DNA of 64,000 nt from Heligmosomoides polygyrus polygyrus (GCA_947396885.1 OX377202.1:71520643-71584642); one strand, 5' to 3'; positions 10,066 through 23,395 are shown, counted from the stretch's first letter. Notes: a model not told the origin generated them from the letters alone. A program made the numbers and translations.

Positions 10066-12732
10066 TAGATCGGAACGAAAGCTGTTTTCCACTCCCAAGT
10101 TCGAACGACCATTTGGATCCCCCGTTCTCTTTTCGTCCACCGGTCTTCTCTCCTCGCCCATGACCAGTCCATCGGTATTTAGTCTTCCACGCGTGATTCT
10201 CTAGATCACGAGGATGAGGCATTCTTCCGGACTAGGAGCTGGTCCGGCTCGACGTCGAGCTCTCCGGTTGCACTTCGGAAGGCATCGCTCTGGCGCTCTG
10301 TGCCTGGTCCTCGGCGTCTTCTGACGTGGCAGCAGTGTCGACCAACGTCTCCGCCGCGCAAAAACCAGGGCAGAGCAGTCGAGGCGTATAGGCTCGCTCG
10401 GAGGTCAGGGTCCGTTGGGTTTTTCTTTTATTAGGCTCCTCCCCCCCTCCCCCCCTTCCTGGCCGATCGTCTAATTCGGACAAGCTCATCCCTAATTCCA
10501 TCGTTCTACATCTCCACTCCAAAGAGTTCGTGCCAGATTTTACAGCTGATTTTTTTTTAATCGAAAACTGGACCCTTCCGCTCTTACAAAAAAAAACTGC
10601 TGATAACCTTTCGATTCTAGGAGGCATCTTCAATTGTATGCTTCTGTTTAAAACCACAGGCCCTTCTCCATGTAATCGTTCCAGACTGCCAATCGAAACA
10701 TAGGGCATAGCAGTTTTAAAATGTCGGGAACATTTACAACATCAAAGCGGCTCAAACTTTCGTCCAACATAATACTTGGCTCCGGCTTGTTCGCTTGAGA
10801 TAGAGGCTGTCATGAATTCGCTTCGGAATATGACGCGCTTTTTCATTAGCCGGTCCCTTCGGTTGCTGTACACGTCGAGTATGCTCAGATCTATCCCCTT
10901 ATCAACATCGAACTACATCTGCAAAATGGAAGGCGAGTTGACGTGCGATTCAAGCTCTGACCTCTAGCACCCCATGTCCCACTTCATTCTCAGACCTTGA
11001 CTGCACTACTTTCGGTACTCCTAGGGTTGTTGCTAGCCGTGCATAATTAGCGATGCTTTTTGCGGTCGCGCTAGCCATTTGTCTGCTATTTGTCCCTTGG
11101 ATTCTATTACAAAATCTTCCTATGTATTGTGGAGAGCGCTGTGCCGCGTAATGACCCTATCTCTAGTTATATCACTCTGCGGCCTCTGAGCAACAGTAAC
11201 CTTTCGGCCTTCCTAATTGTTTCTTTCTCAGAGGTGACCTTTGTGCTTCCTTTTATCACAGTCTGCTGATATGCACATGACCTTTGTCGATATCTATACA
11301 CGGAGAAGGTTGCTTTCCGTGGCCAAAATGGTGAACTCGCTCATTCGGCGCCGTCTATCTTGCAGAATGAGAATGCCTCCGCTATGCGATCCCTTCACAG
11401 TACTCCAACGCCACCCACGGCTTCTTTGATTTGTTCTGCACTTCACCACACAGAGTAGATGGTTCATACAACATTAATGGTAAGAGCTGTAGCTGTGAAA
11501 AAATGTCTACAATTCAACTAATGAGGAAAGGTTGGGAAGAGGTTCACTGGATTGTCGGGGTCTTTTCCGTGTCTTCGTTGCATTAGCTTTCCCACCATAG
11601 TATCATATACAGTGTGCGTAAAGATCAGCCCGTTCTTCACACTGCACCCGTACCAATGTTCTCCATCGTCCTTGAACAATCCCAATTCGAAACCCATTGT
11701 TAAATGGTGTAATGTTTGGTTAATGGCTAGCTATTTACGCTGTAGAGCAGTGTCAGTGGATCTGCGGCAGACATGCTTGTCGTGACGGAGCTTTATTGTG
11801 GGTGTGTGCGGTGTCGATTAAATCGTCGCTTTCAAAAGACTGCACGGAGTGAGAATTCACTGTGGCAGTTGTGTACAGGCGCTCCAGTTCTGCGTTGCTG
11901 CGCCATGGACGTGGCTTGGCTAAATCGTGCTTTCAGTTCTTAAACTTCACTGCTGTGAAGATTTTCATAGCTATGGGCATCGGATTCAGATAACACACGC
12001 TTCCACAGACTTACCTGGGCTACAATAAAGTCCCGGCACAAAAACCTTGCATATATGTGAAGTGTTGTTTTTGTTACATGACTTCCAGTCTGCTGGTAAT
12101 CAGTGCAAAGTTAACATTTGCTGATTTTTTATAGGCTAAAATGAAGTAGATCCCCATAGTAGGGGCTGGATAACCGCGATGACCGCGAGAGGTCAGCGGA
12201 ACTGCACCTCGCCATTGTTAGCAGACAAGGTCGTATTCTCGACACGAAGTCCATCCAAGACTGGTCGCTTCACAGCGTTCAGCGTCAGGTTTCGGTTCTA
12301 GGGCGGGCTGTTTCTAGGGCGTTTGTTCGTACCGTCGTTAACTACTTATCGTCGTCGCTTTTATGACCAGATTTTTTTAAAATTTGTCGTCACCATACTG
12401 GCTCGTCTTCCACATTTATCTACCAAATTTTGTTTCTCAATAGCAAAAAGCTTATCGTTGATTTGCCTCACATGTGTAGAAGCTGCCTTGTTGCTTCGAC
12501 ATAGCACAAAGGAGCACCTGGCACAGCTGCGATTCCTCCATGAGTATTATGGTAAGACGTGGGCATGTCTAACGTTTAGATGGACGGTCAACGGCAGAAT
12601 TTCAACCAGAACGGTTTCATCTGTTTTGATCACTCCCTTCCAATTCTGCGCAACTCTACTTTCACTCCGTTTTCTACCTTGTTCATAAACTTTTCCAGGC
12701 ATTCTGTTCATTAAGGTGTCACGGTGGAACTA
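10066..12732. other. Unassigned sequence
   Basis: A minus-strand open frame of 158 codons at 10232-10708 is low in complexity (Ser/Thr/Glu-rich C-terminus, a GRGGGG run from poly-C) and has no domain I recognise. Other frames are short. I see no supported exon chain. Confidence 0.35.
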
Positions 12733-12741
12733 ATTCTGAAG

Positions 12742-14595
12742 GGGTGAGGGACGTTCTGCCTGAAAGCGGCGCGGGTAAAGGCGCGGGACAGTGCCTGCGG
12801 AGCCAATTAGCGTCGACTCGCGCATTGACACCCGCCGCTTCGCGCTCGGCCAGAGAGCCCTCGCCGCGGAGGCGATGCTGACCCAGTCAACCAGGGGAGC
12901 CTGTAGGTCGACCAGATTTGGTGTAGCTACAGCCGGTAGAGAGCTAGGAGACATAGAGGGCTTACAGTGGCAGTCCAGAATATGGGATTGATCTGAACCC
13001 TACCATTTTCTATATCAGAATTTCAAGCTCTATCAAATGAGCCACGAAAGAATCTTCCCTCAATAACCCTTACTACAATTTTTTCAGGCGCTGTTTAACT
13101 TTCGTTAAATATCAGTTTTTATTTATACCAGAATTAACCACGAGGCATGCTTCCAGGCTACTGATGTGAACTCTACCATCTCCTGCATTATATCCTGTCT
13201 AGATAACCCTTAAGGCGACTTTTTAGGCTTGTTTATTTTCGTTAATCAGCAGATTTTATTTATACCAGGATTAATTGCGAGGCACGCTTCCATACTACTG
13301 ATGTAAACCATACCATCTCCTGTACTGTACTAGAATTTCGAGCTCTATCGAATGATACAGAAAAGAATCCTGCCTCAAGAACCCTTAAAGCGATTTTTTT
13401 CAGGCGCTGTTTATTTTTAGCTAACTATCGGTTTTTATTCACATATATCAGGATTAAGTGCGAGACTTGCTTCCAGGCTAAAATTGCACGAAGATTCCAA
13501 TTAGATAGGCGAGAGATCTTTTAACAGAAGTTTAAAGCATTAGTTTCAACATTACATCTCTTTAGCATTTCGTAACTGATTTTTCTTTAGAACTTTATAA
13601 CGCACACACCATATATATCGAAACTAACGATAAGACTGGATAGGTGGTTCATGAAATCTAATGTTCACCAAAAATAAATTTCATCACACAATGCTTCAAA
13701 TTGCTCGTCCAGTCGTTTATTGCTTCTAGCAGTTTTTTGACCTCGCGTTCCACAGGCAATGTATCTGCATAGCTAATGTCTCCTCCATCAATTAACAAGT
13801 TAGGAAACACTCATGAAATGCTTTGAAAAACTGGAGTGCGTCGGTGTTCTTAGGAGGTCCACCGACTATCAAATCGAACTCCTCGGGCAATTTCAGACTG
13901 TGAACATGCTCTACGCACTGAAGGATCATAATGTCGTTTTCAAAAAGGTTGAGCGCTTGGGGTGCTCTTAGAAGGTGTCTCGTCTATCTAACTATATTTC
14001 TCGCACAATTTCAGTCTGGAAGCATGCCTCGCAATCAATTCTGATATAAATAAAAACTGGTATTTAAGGAAAATAAACAACGCCTTAAAGCCGTCTTAAG
14101 GGTTTTTAGACAGGACAATTTCTAGCATATTTGACAGAGATCGAAATTCTAGTACAGGAGATGGTAGAGTTCACATCAATAGCCTGGAAGCATGCCTCGC
14201 AGTTAATTCTGGTATAAATAAAAACTGATATTTACCGAGAGTTAAAAGCGCCTGAAAAAAATGTTGTAAGGGTTGTTGAGACAAGATTCTTTCGTGGCTC
14301 ATTTGATAGAGCTTGAAATTCTGATACAGAAAATGGTAGGGTTCAGATCAGTCCCATATTCTGGACTACCAATGCAAGCCGTCTGAGCCTCCTATCCCTC
14401 TACCGATTGTAATCAACCAAATCTGGTCGACCTACAGGCTCCCCTTGTTGGCTGGGTCAGCATCGCCTCTGCGGCGAGGGTTGTCTGGCCGAGCGCGAAG
14501 CGGCGGGTGTCACTGCGCGAGTCGACGCCAATTGGCTCCGCAGGCACTGTCCCGCGCCTTTGTCTGCGCGCTTTCAGGCAGAACGTCCCCCTCCC
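12742..14595. mobile_element. Long-TIR foldback transposon with 9-bp target duplication (Mutator-like)
   Basis: An 1854-bp element bounded by the 9-bp direct repeat ATTCTGAAG at 12733-12741 and 14596-14604. Its ends start GGG(T/A)G(A/G)GGGACGTTCTGCC. The terminal inverted repeats are very long, about 650-700 bp each. The outer about 200 bp are GC-rich and well matched (for example CAGGCTCCCC near the arm ends). The inner parts are AT-rich and built of diverged tandem units of about 150-190 bp containing TTTTTATTTATA and GAGGCATGCTTCCAG. The short unique centre is about 13500-13970. No transposase is encoded. A 9-bp duplication with long TIRs is typical of Mutator-like elements and their foldback derivatives, so I assign it there by inference. 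Confidence 0.75.
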
Positions 14596-14604
14596 ATTCT
14601 GAAG

Positions 14605-16226
14605 TGTTCGAAATGTTTCTAATGAAGCATCTTTCAACAACTCTGGACTGAGCGAAATGGTTACAAGTCCCGATGGCAGAGCACACTGCATTGTTGTGGC
14701 GGGTCTGCGCTGGCTAAGACCACTCTGCCAAGATCGGATATGGGATAGCCAGAGTCACTGGGTTGACCCAGCGTTGGATTACGTAGACCGAGCTCTGTTT
14801 TGATCAGATCTGCGTTAGACTACACTGCCGGCGTTTACTGTTCTACGCTTCTTATCAAGGGTTTACGTACCTCCTGGTCGGTGCTGCCTTAGGCTTCTCG
14901 GCTTGAATCTACGCCGGGTTTGGCGGCATTCCCCGAGGAACGGTGATAGTTTAGGTACAGTTTCTGCTGGGTCCGAAGGAATTTAGGCATCGTCCTCTGG
15001 GATAAGCGACGGGTTTAGCAGCGTTTTCTATAGGTGCTGGGGCTAGGTTAGGCACATCTTACAACAATGTGTTTATGCGATGTCATCTGCGGTCGGCAAA
15101 GTTTGTCCTGAGTATAGGCCAATGACGGGTCGGTCAGCTCTACCTAAGTAAGCGTCGCCTCATCTCTCACGGAGCATAAACGGCATGGAAGCATTTTCTG
15201 CATGGACTGGCACTGGGTTAGCCGGAGGTAATAGTCACAGCGCTGAAAAGCCATTTAGGGTAACGCTAGTTTTGGCTAGAACTAGACCCGACGGGGATGT
15301 GAATTGAGCACATTTTCCAACCGTGCTCATCGTTAGGTAGGTAGCAGTTAGGCTGGACACTTTTGGAGGTCCATTGCCAGATTAGACTACACCGTAATCG
15401 TAGTTGAATGACGTTGAGTTAAGCAGGAGATAAAGAAGCCCGACGGACTTCTCGTGAACCAGAAATAGTCAGCGTTTCCATTTTATCTCATTTTCTGATC
15501 TGCTACCCCTGAAATGCCCAACCTTCACTCTCAACTGGTTCATCTTGATGACTCTGCAAACCGCCGAACGTCCAGCGGAAGCTGTGCTGCCGATGCTGGA
15601 TCGGGCTAAACTTCCACGTGGAAGCGACTCTGGCCCGCTGGAATTTCCTCCAGAGCCAGCGCTGTGTTCGGTGCAGTAAGCTAGAGCCGTCTTGGACAAA
15701 GACTGTGACTCTCATAAATCACGGAAGGGCGGTCCGCGCACAAGTCTTAAGCACGCGGCCGACTACAGATGGCAGTCTTCTCCAACACCCTCCCTCGGAC
15801 GGTGCGTCCACCGATAAGGATATAACCACTGATCCTCCGTGTACCTCGAAACGCGGTATAAACTCTACAGTTAGCAAACACCGCCGCAATTTTTGGTGCA
15901 TTGGCCGAAAATTAAGCCTGGGCCTCCGGCGTGGGAGGCGAGCATTTTACGAGTGAACCACCGTGCACTCCGAGAGGAGGTTTGTAATCCTACCATTGGC
16001 CCACGGCCTGCTGCTAGTTTAGGACGGGCTTGCAGCCAGGGACGGCCTAGGGACGGGAAAGCTGTGCTACGTTCACTCTGACTTAACAGTAGGTTGGGTG
16101 CAGAAAGCTGAGCCACGATCGCCAGGACTTTGGACACGATTGTTGGTTGTGCACTTCGCTGCCTTTTCAGAATTTTCAGCCAACAGTGTTACAAAGTGTT
16201 GGCCGAATAATGTTGTGCCCACGTGT
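14605..16226. other. Unassigned sequence
   Basis: No gene is recognised. 14700-15440 contains loosely repeated words such as TTAGGC and GTTTAG plus GGT motifs, but no period was established. Short opposed ORFs at 15470-16140 look like chance products of GC-rich sequence. Confidence 0.35.
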
Positions 16227-17148
16227 TAGGCCTCTATTATACTTCGACGACGCCGGCTGCGTCGCCGAGAGCTCCGCAGGGGTGTTATACTTGCGTCGCC
16301 CAAGACGCGTCGGTGACAGCGCGTCGCGGCGCTGTGCACGGCGACGGTCCGTCACCGACGTCGCCGACGTCATCGAAGGGTGGCAGGAAATGCACTCCGA
16401 TGTAGTGTTTTGATGGTGGATTGGTTCTTCGTTCACGGCACTGCCATCATCCCCACTGGACTTCGAATTACGAATTCGGGAAGTGCAAAAGACGACCGTC
16501 ACTACACCAATAGTGCCATTCGCTAGAACACTGAGTGTTTGGGGATTTGGGGAGGGAGTGGGAGCCTAAATCTTACCTTCCCTTCACTTTGTCACCTTTC
16601 TTCGCTTTTCTGTCTTTCTCACCCGTTCTATTCGCGTTTTCTAGGCCTATTCGCTTCCTTGCAGAGCAAGTAACGCAAAATAAAACCGGGAAGAGAATAA
16701 GTAGTGTTTTCTCGTTTTCTGAAATGAAACTACAAACATCTGCGAAGAGCTTTTTCGAAATACAATTCATATTAATTAAGAGTTAAATTTTCCTGTGAAT
16801 TTTGAAAATTCCGCGTATCTTTAATTTAATGCGCTTTAACGAAAAATACCTTTGCTAAACTCCAATAAAGAAATTTAACGAAAATGCTGGTAAAATCGTT
16901 AAATCGGTAAATCAATTAGTCGTTAAATGCTCAACACTGCCCGCACTTCTATTATTATTATATTTTGTCTACATTCAATTCTACTTGATCACTTAACGTT
17001 TCTATCCGTAGTTTGGTTACCAAATGATGGCATTGAAAACGCACTGCGGTGCTAAAAGTGCGCTCCGATGCTGTCCTGTCGACGACGTCGCCGACGGCGG
17101 TGACGTGTCCCAGCGTCGGCGACGAGTCGCCGAAGTATAACATAGGCC
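16226..17148. repeat. GC-rich MITE-like element with AGGCCTAT-type ends
   Basis: Begins TTAGGCCTCTATTATACTTCG at about 16226 and ends with the complement of a similar block at 17127-17148 (CGAAGTATAACATAGGCCTT). Both ends continue into CpG-rich runs of GTCGCCGACG type. The AT-rich middle (16520-16990) may be a later insertion. A compact copy with the same ends lies at 29985-30130. Confidence 0.6.
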
Positions 17149-18292
17149 TTGGACGGATTTTCAAGTTAGCCCTTCTCATAAATGCACTCCTCCTCTGCAT
17201 GGATCCGCTACGCTGAGCGATCATTACTTTGCGTTCATTTTTTTCCATTACCTTCCAATGCCTTCCAGATCCCTCAAAGGGCGAAGATTTGCGCAAGATA
17301 AGCTAAATAATGTTGTGGATTTAGACACGGCACAAGCTTACGCACAACTTTATTTTACCACCGGCCTTATGAGGGTCAGTGGACGGTCAGTGACACTGAT
17401 CATCATTACTAAATATCTAACCATAAGGGAAGTGAAGACATCACGGTTTAGTGACTCCTGATTCCTCCTGCTCCAGGCCTGAAACTGGTTACATTGCAAT
17501 GCACATGACTCATCGTCAGTATTCGCACCTTCAAAGTTAAGAGCTTCAACACACGTTTGTGTTGGTTGTGCGCTCTAATCAAAGAAAACTGCGTGGAATC
17601 ACACATTAGCGTAAAACCAGGGAAATACTGAAAACCATCCATTCAATTTTGGTTCGAAGTCTGATCTCATATTAGTTCAAAAAAGGAAATTGGTGTAGCA
17701 AAGTGCTTTGCCCTCTCAGAGGTACGGATCCATGTGTGAACCATTCTCCGGTTATTTCCAACGTTTTGGGACAAACACCCATGAAAACCTGACATTCGCT
17801 TCATTTTTTCACTCTCAAGCATGACAGAGGTAGTGCAAGCTTCGAAACTAAATCTTCTAATTTCTATTTCATCTGCTACGTGGGAAACAAAAAGTTGTTG
17901 AGCACCAGAAACTAAGCTATCCGTCAGTCTTAATCGACGGGGCCGATTCAGTTCGCTGTCACCGGGGATCACCTAAAATCATGGCAATGCGGAAGAGTGA
18001 TTGAATTCAGCATCCAGCTATGCGCATGTTATCTGTTACCTTAGTCATCTGTCGTAGTATCGTGTCATTGTCAGGTCATGTTGCGCAGGCTGCCAGATAC
18101 AGCAGCGTGGCTGAATAGGCGGGTACGTACAGAAGGCCGCTCTCCTTCCTGCGATGTTACGAAACTTTCCTCTCGACAGTCGTCTAGTGCATCCCCACTG
18201 TTTGCCTCCCTGTTCCCAGAGAAGTAAATGGTTCGAAACACGGTTTTCACTCTCTGCGGCAGGTGAGTTTTAATTTTTTGTTGAGAAAGTAG
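17149..18292. other. Unassigned sequence
   Basis: No supported gene. Short frames on both strands lack motifs. Confidence 0.35.
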
Positions 18293-18294
18293 TA

Positions 18295-19149
18295 TTAGGT
18301 GGGGCGGGAAGTTCTGGCGATTTTTGTGCAGCCACTTTTCGTTCATTTACTACTGAATCAGTGCTCAGCTTAGTCCACATTTTTATAACGTCTAGTGCGG
18401 AATTTTTCGCTCTATCTGAAGGAATTATCCGCGTTTAACCTATGCTTAATAATTGTGATTCTTCGAAGACTTCAAGAAAGTATGTCGAAAGAGCAATTGG
18501 AGATATTCGTCTTCGAAACAGCCAGGCAAATCAACCATGTGTGGGAGCCGAATAGTGTTGGAGAAGTGGTCGTGTAGCGGTGCTTCGAGAAATTCCGTTC
18601 TGAAGATTCCAACCTTGAAGATGCGCCCTGAAGCGACAGATCTACGGCAATCCAGGACGATGACTTGAAGGCCTTCGTGAGAGCTATTCCATCACAAAGA
18701 GTCCGTGAGATTGCGGAGCGGCTAGGACTCAGTAAGGCTGCTGTTGCAAATGGTTTGAAATGTCTCGGAAATGTGAAAAAGCTAGAAAAGAGGGTGGCCA
18801 CACCCGGCACTGGTCAACAGAAAAGGTCCCATTTTTCTGTACGACAACGGCCGCCCACACGTTTCGCAAATCACCACGCTAAAATTAAATAAACCAGGAG
18901 TCGAAGTTCTATCTCACCCGCCATGCTCACTAGATCTTGCGCAAACCGACTACCACCTTTTCAAGCAGTTTCAGAACTTCCTCGCTGGTAGAACCTTTGC
19001 AAATCAGAACCACGCAACCACAGCCTTTCTAGAATTTGTCGTATCTCGACCACCCAGTTTTTTCGCTGGTGGAATTAATCAACAAGAAGAAAGTTATGAT
19101 CGTTTGAAGTGGAGCAGCTAAAATCGTCAAAACTTTTTGGCCAACCTAA
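18295..19149 (+). mobile_element. Internally deleted mariner, family 2
   Basis: An 855-bp element between TA at 18293-18294 and 19150-19151, with ends of TTAGGT(T/G)GGxxxxxAAGTT type. The plus strand retains the transposase N-terminus (helix-turn-helix words VREIAERLGLSKAAV) and then jumps, after about 18800, into the C-terminal catalytic part (FLYDNGRPHVSQ-like, then QTDYHLFKQFQNFLAG-like). About 430 bp of the catalytic core, including the first aspartate, is missing. Further stops and frameshifts are present. It is non-autonomous. The solo end at 44969-45080 is the same family. Confidence 0.8.
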
Positions 19150-20872
19150 TAGTACATTTTCCTAAGACAAAAATATGACCTTAAGGAGTATACACCTTGA
19201 CCTGGAAGACGCCCATTTTGTTTTGGAAAAATTTGGAATACCGGTATGGTTTCAAAAATGTAGAGCTTTCTTTGGAGAGTGTCTCGCTTGGCTTGAAAAG
19301 TGTTCATTGTGACGTGGAAGTGGTATATATTGCGGGCCAGAGTGGTCCAGTTCGTTGCCGGTCGGGAGCCGGGATCCACGAGAGAATAGTACATTGCTTG
19401 TTTTCATTTCTGTCGTCTTATCGTTCGATTAGAAGGACTGACCCCTCACTCCTAGCAGGGCGCCTAAAGCTCCTGGTTTTTGGCTGACCAGAGGAGTATT
19501 GTCCACTGCGACCATTCGCAAAGGATAACCGCTGAGTCTCGTTCTTGAAGGGCTCTGGTTGGAGCGGGTTGTCTGTGTCGATCTGTGGGCCACGCAGGTC
19601 AGCCCCCTGTGGAGCTCGAGGTCGGGCGGCGGGCCGCCTGCCGTCGTGCACATGGGCTTTTCGCCGTCCATGGTACTGGCCCTTAGCAAGCTTCCGAACG
19701 TGGGCTGGGTGACGACATGAGGAGGCAAGGCGTCCGTGTTCTGCATCGCACTCTCCGTGCTCTCCTGCTCCACGACTGCACGCGCTTCCACGGGCCTGTT
19801 CGCTGGATCAATTGCTGCTCGTGCTCCAGAAGGGGCCACCGACAGTGGCTACCGATACGACTGTGCTGCGGTGGCAACGGCCGCGTCGATGGTCTTCTGC
19901 GGGTGGCCTGACCTCCAGCGCTGTCCGCGTCGTCCGGTCAATATTCGCACCGGCGGCCGCGTGCACTGAGGTGCCTGCTGCTTCCCGTGCCGTGCGCCCT
20001 GTTATGAACCGCCGTTGTGCGGTCAAATGTGGCTCCGCTCACTCTCACCCCCCCCCCCCCCTTTCGTCACTCCGTCACTTGATTGCACTCCTAATGTGTG
20101 CGTCGGCCTGCTGAACTCCTCGTCCTTCTTGCCCTGCGGGTGGAACAACCTTGCTTTGCTGCCAGGCGTGGTACTCAGCTGGAAGTCTACCTTGCACTTA
20201 CAAGCAATTATCAATGGAAAAGTCATCAATAAAAATAAATGAGTAATTAATGGCCGGCTCCACTAACGTACTACTGATAGAATAAGAGACATCGGTGCAA
20301 TCCCAATGAAGGGCACCTTGTAAGGGGACTTGTGTTCTACCCATCGTCCTCTTGGCGTATCCATCCACCAACCCCTGGGCTTTCTGGAGACTCTAGTGAC
20401 TGCCTTATGTTGTACATTATGTCGTATTTGTTTCCATTCCAAATATTATTTAAATGTGGAACCTTCTTTTTGCACCGAGACACCCTAAAATTGCATTCTT
20501 TCTCTTGGTTCTGATTTTGAAAGAACAGAGCCGAGTCCGAGCAACTCTTGTACACGCAGGGACAGAATTCTCTTCGGGGTACTCTAATCGTTCGACGACA
20601 TTTCCGAGTAATAATAATAATAATAATATGTCGGGAAGTGGCCGAACTTACAAACGTACCCAATTTGGCTCCAAGTAAATTTAGGAAATGGTTGTTTCTC
20701 CTTTGTTGTCCAATAAATGCTTCTTTTTCGTTTACTATATGTTTTTTCGTTGTTACACCAATATAATTGAGTTTGTCTATCCGTGAAGATTGGATCTGTT
20801 AGACTGCGATAGCGTATGCCAACCTGCTGTCTTTAAAAGTTATCATAAGCGCTGTCACGGATCTGATATGCT
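19150..20872. other. Unassigned sequence with GC-rich block
   Basis: 19430-20060 is GC-rich and open on both strands, but neither translation shows a recognised domain. A C run lies at 20048-20061 and a short ATA microsatellite at about 20610-20630. No gene is supported. Confidence 0.35.
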
Positions 20873-20874
20873 GG

Positions 20875-21185
20875 TGAAGGATAACGGATAGCGTCAATCC
20901 CTTCTGGGATGCGCCACGCATTCTACTTATTTCTTCTACATTGTTTTTTGAGACAATTTGAATACGTATTTGAAGTATGCAATGACTTGTGGTGGCCAAT
21001 CGGTGAACAATTCAGTATTTTATCCAAACCAGACAAGTCTGGTGCCAATTCTCCGGCCCCGGAGAGGTGGAGGACTAGGAGATGGAGGGCTAGCTTGGCT
21101 TGGGCGGGAAATCCGAACCAAGAACCTGGAATGGGGTGCACGCGATAGCCGACACCTTCTCCGACTGCGCTCCACGCGATGGGTG
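20875..21185 (-). repeat. tRNA-derived SINE, copy 2
   Basis: The minus-strand copy has the family 3' tail near 20875 and the CATTCTACTT block near 20918. The GGTACCAGAC-related block is near 21030. The tRNA-like head with a GGTTCGGATTTCCCGCCCAA box B region is near 21100-21125. It is diverged from copy 1 but collinear. Confidence 0.7.
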
Positions 21186-21189
21186 GATA

Positions 21190-22261
21190 TTTCCCGCTTG
21201 ATCATTCAGGTCTGGTTCACAACCAAGCCAACACCGCTCGAGCTGTGAACGAGAAGACAATGAGAGCAACAAATGCAGTGTGTTGTTAACAGCCAAAGTA
21301 TCTGAAGGCTACGTCTGATGGTGAGGTACCAGAGGTGTCAGCACCGCCCAGGTGCTGGCGATAGATGGATGGCTGTGAAGAAGGGTGCTTCTAAAAGTCT
21401 CTAGCAGGAAGTCATTCCGAGTATGCTGAGGATTATTGGGCAGTTGGAAGTGGACTATGAGGTTCATTTTCGCTGCCGTTTTGTCGAGCAGTGTGGCTTG
21501 AAGTATTACGCTCCAAATTCCTCGAGGAAATGTATGAGCTGTAGTTCGAAAGCAGAAGGCTAGTCTCTGAAGTGGTAGTCATCAGAGATGAAGGATTATA
21601 CAAAGTGCGGGCCAATGTGTTTTGGTAACCTCACCTTTTCTGCAAGGATTTTCTAAGGTGACTGTTACCTCCGACTCAAAAGAATGAACTCCCCAAAGCG
21701 TTTGGGTGGGTGAATGAGGAGTATTAGTGGATATTTCATGAACTCTACAGAAATCAATTCTACAGCTCTGTGTAGACGACGGAATTTGTTTATTTATTCA
21801 TTTGTTTATTCACCAATTCATGCCCTCAAAAAGTGTACTCAAGACAGAAGTGTTTTTGAGCTTACCTAGCCCACGACGGAAATGGTGCCTTGCAAGTTAC
21901 TAGGAGTTGGGATCACCGTTTGTCTGCTCGGTTCGTTTTACCAGCGATGCCGACTCCCTGTAGCGAGCTGTTCGAAATCATGTTCGGTTGGAGAGCGAGT
22001 GACTATTTGACGGCTTTCGTGCCTAAGAGTCATCTGTATCACCAGTCGTCCCGTTGACCTCGAACTGCTCGAGCTGGCGTCAACAACGTCTACATTGTCC
22101 TTGTCGCGCGCCAGAGTGGTGCAGTGGTCCCCCACCGCTCGAAGGGCGTGAAGAGTGTCAAAGCCTTCGCTTAGAGCTCCAGCCCTTCCCCCTTTGACGC
22201 GTGTTTTGAGCCGTTTAAGGGTCGAAATATGACAGCAAATAAAAACACTTCGCATCCAACG
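21190..22261. other. Unassigned sequence
   Basis: No domain-bearing frame. The ORF at 21938-22255 on the minus strand has no recognised motif. Confidence 0.35.
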
Positions 22262-22263
22262 TA

Positions 22264-23151
22264 TTAGTTGGTGAAAAAGTCTTGCACCACAGCGTATTTT
22301 TTTTCAAAATTTTATTGCTTCTTTTGTGAGCGACGACAATCTTCGAAGTAATTACCATTTACATCTACAACCTTTTGCTATCTACCGGTTAGATCACGAA
22401 GTCATTCCTTCCAAAATGAAATCAGCTGTGACTCGAAGAAGTGCTCCACCTCAGATTCCAGTTCGGTTCGGTCGTTGAAGCATCTACCCTTAGTTGTTGC
22501 TTGAGAGCTCGAAAGAGGTGGTAGTCTGGCGCAAGACCTGGGCAGCACCTCCCAACGAAGCTTCTGCAACTTCTGGCAACCCGACTTTGCAAAGTGGGGG
22601 CGAGCATTGTCGTGAAGAAGGTAAACATTCCTCCGCCCTCGCGGTTTGCGAGACAAGATCTCGCTCAGCTTTTACAGCTGTGTAGCGAAGCTGTTTGCTG
22701 TTACTGCGGTGCCGTCGTCAAGGAGCTCATGATAGAGATTCCTCGAAAACCCCACCAACAGCACAGCATTACCTTCCTCTGGTGAATGAATGTTCGCCTT
22801 GAGGTTGTGGTTCCCCTTGAGGGAGCCACTGGGCCTACCGTGTATGGTTAACGAGGAAGACCCAGGATTTATCTCTCCTGACGACATTCTCGAGAAAGTG
22901 CTTATTACGGAAAAGAACAAGGAGAGACTGAGCGATAGTCAGTCGCGAAGCCTTGTCCGAGTCACGGAGTCAGTCACACTTCACTACAGTCGTAGTATTT
23001 ATATGTCCTCAAAAGCAAATTGCCATGTATGCGAACTATTCTAGAATGTTTGTGCTACAACTACGTAGGACGAAATAGTCCTTAGAAGTTCCCGTTAAAT
23101 TTTGAATTTCTAAAAAAAAGTTTTTGGTGCAAGACTTTTTCACCAACCTAA
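22264..23151 (-). mobile_element. Internally deleted mariner, family 3
   Basis: An 888-bp element between TA at 22262-22263 and 23152-23153. The inverted ends read TTAG(G)TTGGTGAAAAAGTCTT, with one G missing on the left. The minus strand retains a partial transposase: a block ending NLYHELLDDGTAVTANSFAT, then RRNVYLLHDNARPHFAKS holding the second aspartate, and a C-terminal tail with FFESQL. The DNA-binding half and the first aspartate are deleted, and the third catalytic motif is frameshifted (CARLPPLSSS in place of PDYHLF). Confidence 0.8.
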
Positions 23152-23395
23152 TAGATGAGACTGCGCCCGATCAATTTGTTTGTCCTTCGCTCCAACGGGG
23201 AACAAGCAACGTGGACGGCGGTTTCACGTTGGAAGCTAACTCTTCCGTGAAACGCAGAGGCTCCGATGTGGCTCCATAACTGCCGTTCTCGGGAGTGAGA
23301 AGGTAACGGAAAGCCTCATGAGGAGGGATGCTGTGCGGACGGCCGCTGCATCTATGGAACGGCCATGCGAAGCCTGAGGCGAAATAAGTTGACAC

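Noticed and set aside
10232..10708. 158-codon minus-strand open frame as a gene
   Set aside because: Low complexity, a poly-C derived Gly run, no domain, no splice context, and surrounded by unassigned repeat-like DNA.
14880..15380. Scattered TTAGGC words as an internal telomere-repeat tract
   Set aside because: The words are isolated and not in tandem, so chance or an unrelated degenerate repeat is more likely.
19429..20026. Overlapping open frames on both strands in a GC-rich block
   Set aside because: Open on several frames at once, as expected from GC-rich DNA. No motif could be recognised.
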